In this document: positions 59,475 through 64,000 of the stretch, one piece after another
How positions within the stretch are numbered: the first letter of the stretch is position 1
How the letters are laid out: each line of letters starts with the position of its first letter
Assembly (NCBI RefSeq): GCF_017310015.1
Contig: NZ_CP022297.1
Span: 992,001 to 1,056,000 of the forward strand
From: Marinobacterium iners
GTDB lineage: Bacteria; Pseudomonadota; Gammaproteobacteria; Pseudomonadales; Balneatricaceae
Direction: 5' to 3'
DNA: 64,000 nucleotides
Notes under the pieces: generated by a model
Seen by the model: only the letters and a program-made list of their open reading frames with translations
What the model was told of the DNA's origin: nothing
Databases searched by the model: none
Translations under genes and position numbers: made by a program

Positions 59475-60125
59475 TTACAGACCGATAAAGGGCTGTACCA
59501 GCCGCCCAACCAGTCCGCTGAACTTGAGCGGGGCATCGGTGGCGATCAGGCAGATACACTCTTCATCGGTATCGACCAGTGGCTGGTGGCTCACTTCACC
59601 ATCAAGGTCGGCCACATCACCCTGACAGAAACGCCCCAGCTCATCATTATAGGAGCCTTTCAGGATCAGCGTCAGTTCATTGCCGCCGTGAGTGTGGTGC
59701 GGTACCGAAACCCCTGGTGAAATACGCAGCAGGCGTGCGGCACCGGGACCATCCAGGTGCAGGTCCAGCTGCTTGACACCGTATCCGATCCGTTTCCAGG
59801 GCAACTCATCCAGCGGCTTATCGAGCAGTTGTGCCAAAGGTGCCGGCAGCTCCGGGTTGGCGTAGGCTTCCGGCACCGAAGTGCAGAGTTCGTGTTCCGG
59901 CTCATCAAGCCGTGCCAGCAGTTGCTCAAAGGCATCAGCTTGCAGGTGGCTTGGTGGCAGTTGTTCCAGCAGTGCTCCGCCAACCGCATCGGTGGCGTGC
60001 ATCCGTTCACGACAGTGCGGGCACCAGTGCAGATGACAGGCAACCAGAAGCGCCATGCCCTGTGGCAAGGTACCAGCGGAGTACGCCATCAGGGTTGCGT
60101 CGTCAAAATGATGGCTGATTTTCAC
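59475..60125 (-). CDS. chrR: ChrR-type zinc anti-sigma factor with cupin domain
   Basis: A 216-residue protein. The N-terminal anti-sigma domain has a zinc motif of the H-x3-C-x2-C kind in 'CHLHWCPHC' plus an upstream His in 'SHHFDD'. The C-terminal ChrR cupin domain has 'PGVSVPHHTHGGNELTLIL' with metal ligands. It binds the sigma factor and releases it on singlet-oxygen or peroxide stress. It overlaps the sigma gene by 4 bp. Confidence 0.9.
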   Translation of the reverse strand: MKISHHFDDATLMAYSAGTLPQGMALLVACHLHWCPHCRERMHATDAVGGALLEQLPPSHLQADAFEQLLARLDEPEHELCTSVPEAYANPELPAPLAQLLDKPLDELPWKRIGYGVKQLDLHLDGPGAARLLRISPGVSVPHHTHGGNELTLILKGSYNDELGRFCQGDVADLDGEVSHQPLVDTDEECICLIATDAPLKFSGLVGRLVQPFIGL

Positions 60126-60751
60126 TCTTCTTCCCCCCAGTGGGCCTTGAGCTTACTGAATGCGAGTCTCAATCGTGACTTCACACTGCCCAGCGGTATA
60201 CCCAGCTGGTCAGCGATCTCGGAATGGCTCTTGCCCTCGTAATAGGATAAATGCAGCACCTGAGCCTGATTTTCGGGCAGAGTCTCGATTGCAGCCCGCA
60301 TGCGATCTTCCAGTACCCCGTGCTCGTTCATGTCACGCTCATCAGGATCTGGTTCCTCTTCAGGCAGCTCGTACAATGGCATTTTGTCTCGCCGCATCCG
60401 GTCGATGCTTTGGTTTCGCGCCAGGGTGAATATCCAGGTACTGGCACTGGCCTTGGCTCGATTGAACAGGTGCGCCTTGCGCCAGACCAGCAGCATTGCT
60501 TCCTGGGTGATCTCTTCAGCACTGGCTTCAGGCATCCCCAAACGCAAGATGTAGGATTTGACCCGAGGGGCAAAGTGGGAGAACAGGCGAGCAAATTCAG
60601 ACTTGTCCCGGCTCTCGGCCAGTGCAGTCAGACAGGCACTCCAGTCATCACGCACCTGCTTTCTCCTCTCCTCTGAGTCGCGCGCTCTGAGAGCGGCAGA
60701 ATCAACAGCGGCAGCGTTCACATCGCCTCCTTCAGGCTGGTCTATCTGCAT
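60122..60751 (-). CDS. rpoE: ECF11-type sigma factor (RpoE of the ChrR system)
   Basis: A 209-residue extracytoplasmic-function sigma factor. Region 2 reads 'LRLGMPEASAEEITQEAMLLVWRKA', region 4 'HLSYYEGKSHSEIADQLGIPLGSVKSRL'. Paired with ChrR, it belongs to the group answering to singlet oxygen. The operon continues with chrR, the YbgA-like gene and photolyase. A TGATCC on its own strand at 60783-60788 may be part of its promoter, though the -10 is poor. Confidence 0.9.
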   Translation of the reverse strand: MQIDQPEGGDVNAAAVDSAALRARDSEERRKQVRDDWSACLTALAESRDKSEFARLFSHFAPRVKSYILRLGMPEASAEEITQEAMLLVWRKAHLFNRAKASASTWIFTLARNQSIDRMRRDKMPLYELPEEEPDPDERDMNEHGVLEDRMRAAIETLPENQAQVLHLSYYEGKSHSEIADQLGIPLGSVKSRLRLAFSKLKAHWGEEE

Positions 60752-60841
60752 TTGCTCTCCATACGAATGAGTGGCCTTGGGTGGATCAGGCTGGATACTG
60801 ATATTTCTGTTGTTGATACAGTATTGGCTTCACAATGTCGA

Positions 60842-60870
60842 TGATCCAGCCATATCAGGGACGCGTAAGA
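60842..60870 (+). promoter_or_regulatory. ECF11 (RpoE/ChrR) promoter
   Basis: TGATCC (60842-60847), an 18-bp spacer, then TAAGA (60866-60870) exactly fits the ECF11 promoter known from Rhodobacter RpoE. It lies 35 bp before the flavoprotein start. Confidence 0.85.
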
Positions 60871-60904
60871 GGCAACAGATGCATTTTTTGAAAAGGCCCC
60901 ACGC

Positions 60905-62278
60905 ATGAACGTTAAAGTGATCAGACCGTTGAAGATTGCCGTCATTGGCTCAGGGATCTCCGGGCTGTCCGCGGCTTGGCTGCTCAACCGGCAGCATGAT
61001 GTCACTCTGTTCGAGAAAGATGATCGCCCCGGTGGTCATTCCAATACCGTCACTGTCGCGACTGAGGAAGGGGACCTGGCGGTCGATACTGGCTTTATCG
61101 TATATAACCCAGTCAACTACCCCAACCTGGTCGAGTTTTTTCGTACTCTCGGTGTACCCAGCATGAAGACCGACATGTCATTTAGCGTGTCAATCAACTC
61201 GGGTGCGCTGGAGTACAGTGGCTGCGGGCTGGCAGGGGTGTTCGCACAGAAACGCAATCTGTTGCGCCCAGGCTACTGGAAAATGCTGGCCGACCTGATG
61301 CGTTTCTATCGCGAGGCTCCGAGCCTGATCGATGACCCGGAGGTGCAGCCACAGACTCTTGGCGAAATGTTGAACAGCCGCGGCTACGGTCGAGCCTTTA
61401 TTTATCAACACCTGATTCCCATGGGGGCGGCGATCTGGTCTACCCCTGCCGATCAGATGCTGGACTACCCTGCGGTTACCTTTCTTCGTTTCTGTCAGAA
61501 TCACGGTCTGGTACAGCTCAAGGATCGACCCCAGTGGCGTACGGTAGCCGGGGGAAGTCGCGAGTATGTACAGCGGGTCTGTGATGAACTCAAGGGTGGA
61601 GTGCGCCTGAATAGCCGCATTCACCGCATTCATCGCCGTGGAGGTCAGGCGGTGGTTGAATTCATGCATGGCGAGAGTGAATCCTTTGATCATGTAGTGC
61701 TCGCCTGCCATGCCGATCAGGCACTGGCGCTGCTGGCTGATCCCAGCCCGGATGAGAAACGCCTGTTGAGTTGCTTTCCCTACCAGCGCAACCGTGCACT
61801 GCTGCATACCGATGCCGCGCTGATGCCCCGGCGCGAGGCCGCCTGGGCCAGCTGGAACTATCTTACCGACAGTCACAGCCCTGACAGTTTGCCAAGGGCA
61901 ATATCGGTCACCTACTGGATGAATCGCCTGCAGCACCTGCCGCAACAGCATCCAGTGTTCGTGACCCTGAATCCGGTTGAGGAGCCTGCTGAAGGGAAGA
62001 TTTTGCGCAGTTTTCTGTATGACCATCCTGTGTTCAATTTGGATTCGATTGCAGCTCAGAAGGAGTTGTGGTCACTGCAGGGCAAGCAGAACACCTGGTT
62101 TTGCGGCGCCTACTTTGGTTATGGCTTTCATGAGGATGGGTTGCAGTCCGGTTTGGCTGTAGCTGAGCAGCTCGGTGGCACAAAACGCCCCTGGACGCTG
62201 GATGATCCCAACAGCCGCATTCATGTGCAGGCGCCCGAAAAGCCACGCGTTGTCTGGTTGCATGGAGCCGTGGCATGA
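60905..62278 (+). CDS. FAD/NAD(P)-binding flavoprotein (amine-oxidase-like) of the ChrR regulon
   Basis: A 457-residue protein with an FAD fold: 'IAVIGSGISGLSAAWLL', 'EKDDRPGGHSNTVTV' and the C-terminal 'CGAYFGYGFHEDGLQSGLAVAEQL'. It is of the type encoded beside DUF1365 and cyclopropane synthase in many bacteria and in the RpoE/ChrR regulon. It may act on unsaturated or cyclopropane fatty acids, for example in furan fatty acid formation; this is unproven. It overlaps the next gene by 4 bp. Confidence 0.85.
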   Translation: MNVKVIRPLKIAVIGSGISGLSAAWLLNRQHDVTLFEKDDRPGGHSNTVTVATEEGDLAVDTGFIVYNPVNYPNLVEFFRTLGVPSMKTDMSFSVSINSGALEYSGCGLAGVFAQKRNLLRPGYWKMLADLMRFYREAPSLIDDPEVQPQTLGEMLNSRGYGRAFIYQHLIPMGAAIWSTPADQMLDYPAVTFLRFCQNHGLVQLKDRPQWRTVAGGSREYVQRVCDELKGGVRLNSRIHRIHRRGGQAVVEFMHGESESFDHVVLACHADQALALLADPSPDEKRLLSCFPYQRNRALLHTDAALMPRREAAWASWNYLTDSHSPDSLPRAISVTYWMNRLQHLPQQHPVFVTLNPVEEPAEGKILRSFLYDHPVFNLDSIAAQKELWSLQGKQNTWFCGAYFGYGFHEDGLQSGLAVAEQLGGTKRPWTLDDPNSRIHVQAPEKPRVVWLHGAVA

Positions 62279-63060
62279 CACAGTCCTGCCTCTACGCCGG
62301 CCAGGTGATGCACCACCGGATGAAGCCGAAAAAGCACCGCTTCATTTACCGTGTCACCTCAATGTTGATCGATCTGGATGAGCTGGATCAGCTTGGCCGC
62401 ACACTCAAGTGGTTTTCCCGTAACCGTTTCAACCTGTTCTCATTCCATGATCGTGATCACGGTGATGGCAGTGATCAACCGCTGGTTGAGCAGGTCAGGT
62501 CCATTCTGAGTGCAAGTGGCATCAATATCGGTCAAGGCTCGATTCGTCTGCTGTGCTACCCGCGACTGCTGGGCTATGTGTTCAATCCCTTGAGCGTCTT
62601 CTACTGCCATGACGAGTCCGGCCAGTTGCGTGCGATCCTGTACGAGGTGAGCAACACGTTCAATCAGAAACACAATTACCTGATCCCGGTAGACCATGCG
62701 GCGTCGGATCAGATTCGTCAGTCCTGTGACAAGGATTTCTACGTGTCTCCGTTCATCAGTATGGCAACCCGCTATCACTTTCGCATGCAGCCGCCCGGCA
62801 GCCGGATTGCGGTATGCATACGTCAAACCGACAGCGAGAGTGCCGTACTGCACGCGACCTTCACCGGGCAGCGCCGCGAACTGAGTGATCAGGCTCTGCT
62901 GAGAACCTTTTTCAGCCACCCGTTGATGACGCTTAAGGTGATTGCCGGCATTCACTGGGAGGCGCTACTGATTTGGCGCAAGAAAGTTCCTTTGCAGCCG
63001 CGTCCGACACCGCCGGCACATCGCACCACACTGGTCAGTCAGACAGGGGAGCAACACTGA
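62275..63060 (+). CDS. DUF1365 family protein
   Basis: A 261-residue protein. 'LYAGQVMHHRMKPKKHRFIYRV' at the start and 'CYPRLLGYVFNPLSVFYCHD' are the DUF1365 marks. Function unknown; nearly always found between the flavoprotein and the cyclopropane synthase genes, pointing to a shared fatty-acid modification. Its stop overlaps the next ATG (TGATG shares the A). Confidence 0.87.
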   Translation: MTQSCLYAGQVMHHRMKPKKHRFIYRVTSMLIDLDELDQLGRTLKWFSRNRFNLFSFHDRDHGDGSDQPLVEQVRSILSASGINIGQGSIRLLCYPRLLGYVFNPLSVFYCHDESGQLRAILYEVSNTFNQKHNYLIPVDHAASDQIRQSCDKDFYVSPFISMATRYHFRMQPPGSRIAVCIRQTDSESAVLHATFTGQRRELSDQALLRTFFSHPLMTLKVIAGIHWEALLIWRKKVPLQPRPTPPAHRTTLVSQTGEQH

Positions 63061-64000
63061 TGAAGCATTCACCTACACCCAGTCTCAGTACACAGAACTC
63101 CCTGCCGCGCACCGGCTGGCTCAATCGCTGGTGCCTGCAGGTGCTGCTGGATCATCTGCCTCGGATCGAGTTCGGCACTCTGGATCTACAGTTGCCGTCG
63201 GGTCAGCTGCTGCAGTTTGGTCAGGCCCGAGAAGGTGAGCCGCGTGCAGAAATCCGCCTGCATCATTACCGTGCCCTGCGACGCCTACTGCGTGGTGGCG
63301 CTATAGGCTGGGCCGAGGGGTACATGGAGGGTGACTGGGACAGCCCGGATCTTGAGTCGCTGCTGCGCTGGGCGCTGGGTAATGAAAGTGCGATGCAGAA
63401 CCTGATTCGAGGCAATCCGTTGCTGCGCATGTTCAACCGCCTGCGTCATCTGCGCCGTGCCAATACCCGCAAGGGCAGTCGACGCAATATTGCCTATCAC
63501 TATGACCTGGGCAACGACTTCTATCGGCTTTGGCTGGATCGCAGCATGACCTATTCCGCAGCCCTGTATGAAGATGTGGATGCGCAGGGGCAGGAAGCAC
63601 TGTACCGGGCACAGCTTGCAAAATATCGGCGCATCGCCGAGATGCTAGAGCTGCAGCCCGGACAGCGGGTGCTTGAGATCGGTTGCGGCTGGGGTGGTTT
63701 TGCCGAATTGGCGGCGCAAGAATACGGCGTCGAAGTGCACGGGATTACCCTGTCCACCGAGCAGCTGATCTATGCCCGTGAGCGGATCGAGAAGGCCGGG
63801 CTGAATGAGCAGTGCCGCTTTACCCTGACCGATTATCGCGATGTGGATGAAACCTACGATCATATTGTCTCGATCGAAATGTTCGAGGCGGTGGGTGAAG
63901 AGCACTGGCCGGTCTACTTTAACCAGCTCAAGCGTTGCCTCAGACCCGGTGGTCGGGCAGTACTGCAGATCATCAGTATTGAAGATCAGCGCTTTGAGCG
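63060..64000 (+). CDS. cfa: Cyclopropane-fatty-acyl-phospholipid synthase, partial
   Basis: About 313 codons are present; the gene runs past the window end. The N-terminal region precedes 'IAYHYDLGNDFYRLWLD', then 'MTYSAALYED' and the SAM site 'VLEIGCGWGGFAELAAQEYG', followed by 'HGITLSTEQLIYARERI' and 'VSIEMFEAVGEEHW'. It adds a methylene group from SAM to membrane fatty-acid double bonds. It is the third gene of the ECF11-driven operon. Confidence 0.9.
   Translation, partial: MKHSPTPSLSTQNSLPRTGWLNRWCLQVLLDHLPRIEFGTLDLQLPSGQLLQFGQAREGEPRAEIRLHHYRALRRLLRGGAIGWAEGYMEGDWDSPDLESLLRWALGNESAMQNLIRGNPLLRMFNRLRHLRRANTRKGSRRNIAYHYDLGNDFYRLWLDRSMTYSAALYEDVDAQGQEALYRAQLAKYRRIAEMLELQPGQRVLEIGCGWGGFAELAAQEYGVEVHGITLSTEQLIYARERIEKAGLNEQCRFTLTDYRDVDETYDHIVSIEMFEAVGEEHWPVYFNQLKRCLRPGGRAVLQIISIEDQRFE

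Noticed and set aside
60783..60788. TGATCC on the minus strand as an ECF11 promoter for rpoE itself
   Set aside because: The expected TAAGA is replaced by GTATG and would run into the ribosome-binding site, so it is not called as a promoter.
1..64000. CRISPR arrays, tRNA or rRNA genes, replication origin
   Set aside because: Looked for regular short repeats and RNA-gene hallmarks and saw none. A tRNA search program would be needed to exclude a divergent one.

Overview
The window reads as a chromosomal catabolic region of an aerobic, Gram-negative gammaproteobacterium. Protein style (TRAP transporters, DcaP-like porin, an ECF11/ChrR singlet-oxygen module, XylS-type AraC regulators) suggests a marine Oceanospirillales-like organism such as Marinobacterium or Neptunomonas; that placement is inference. 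Most of the window is devoted to aromatic catabolism that converges on catechol and meta cleavage.

Left part (1-9.9 kb): a LysR-type regulator gene split by an IS1380-family element, then the benzoate operon benABCD-ridA-benE and a sigma-54 activator. The operon is preceded by a tandem XylS/BenR-type operator. At 9.9-14.5 kb a leftward operon encodes an outer-membrane protein, a Tat-exported small subunit (frameshifted), a GMC alcohol dehydrogenase and a benzaldehyde-type dehydrogenase. It has a near-perfect sigma-54 promoter, so it probably oxidises an aromatic alcohol to the acid that enters ben. From 14.9 to 23.5 kb lie a tautomerase with a divergent LysR, an AraC regulator, a TAXI-TRAP transporter with a divergent LysR, and an FAD aromatic hydroxylase.

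Middle part (23.9-38 kb): the C-terminal stub of a class II glutamine amidotransferase (YafJ type) interrupted by an IS66 element, a FadD-like ligase, a DcaP-like porin whose signal peptide is split by an IS630 element, and the lower meta-cleavage operon xylGFJQKIH. This operon has no ring-cleavage dioxygenase of its own. A YefM/YoeB toxin-antitoxin pair and a ZIP transporter follow.

Right-centre (39-53.4 kb): an AraC regulator, then antABC, a catechol 2,3-dioxygenase (xylE) and a DctPQM TRAP transporter in one operon. Next come a frameshifted AraC regulator and an iifABCD-like indole oxidation operon with an outer-membrane protein. Together these genes describe a full route: indole to anthranilate to catechol to 2-hydroxymuconic semialdehyde to central metabolites. 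Benzoate enters the same route at catechol.

Right end (53.5-64 kb): a PH-domain membrane protein and a stress-defence block. The block holds ahpCF and dps around a candidate OxyR site, an ECF11 sigma factor/ChrR operon with a YbgA-like protein and photolyase, and a divergent flavoprotein-DUF1365-cyclopropane synthase operon with a textbook ECF11 promoter; the synthase runs off the window. Three insertion sequences of three families each carry target duplications, and removing each one restores a host reading frame. Two further genes have single-base frameshifts in G/C runs.
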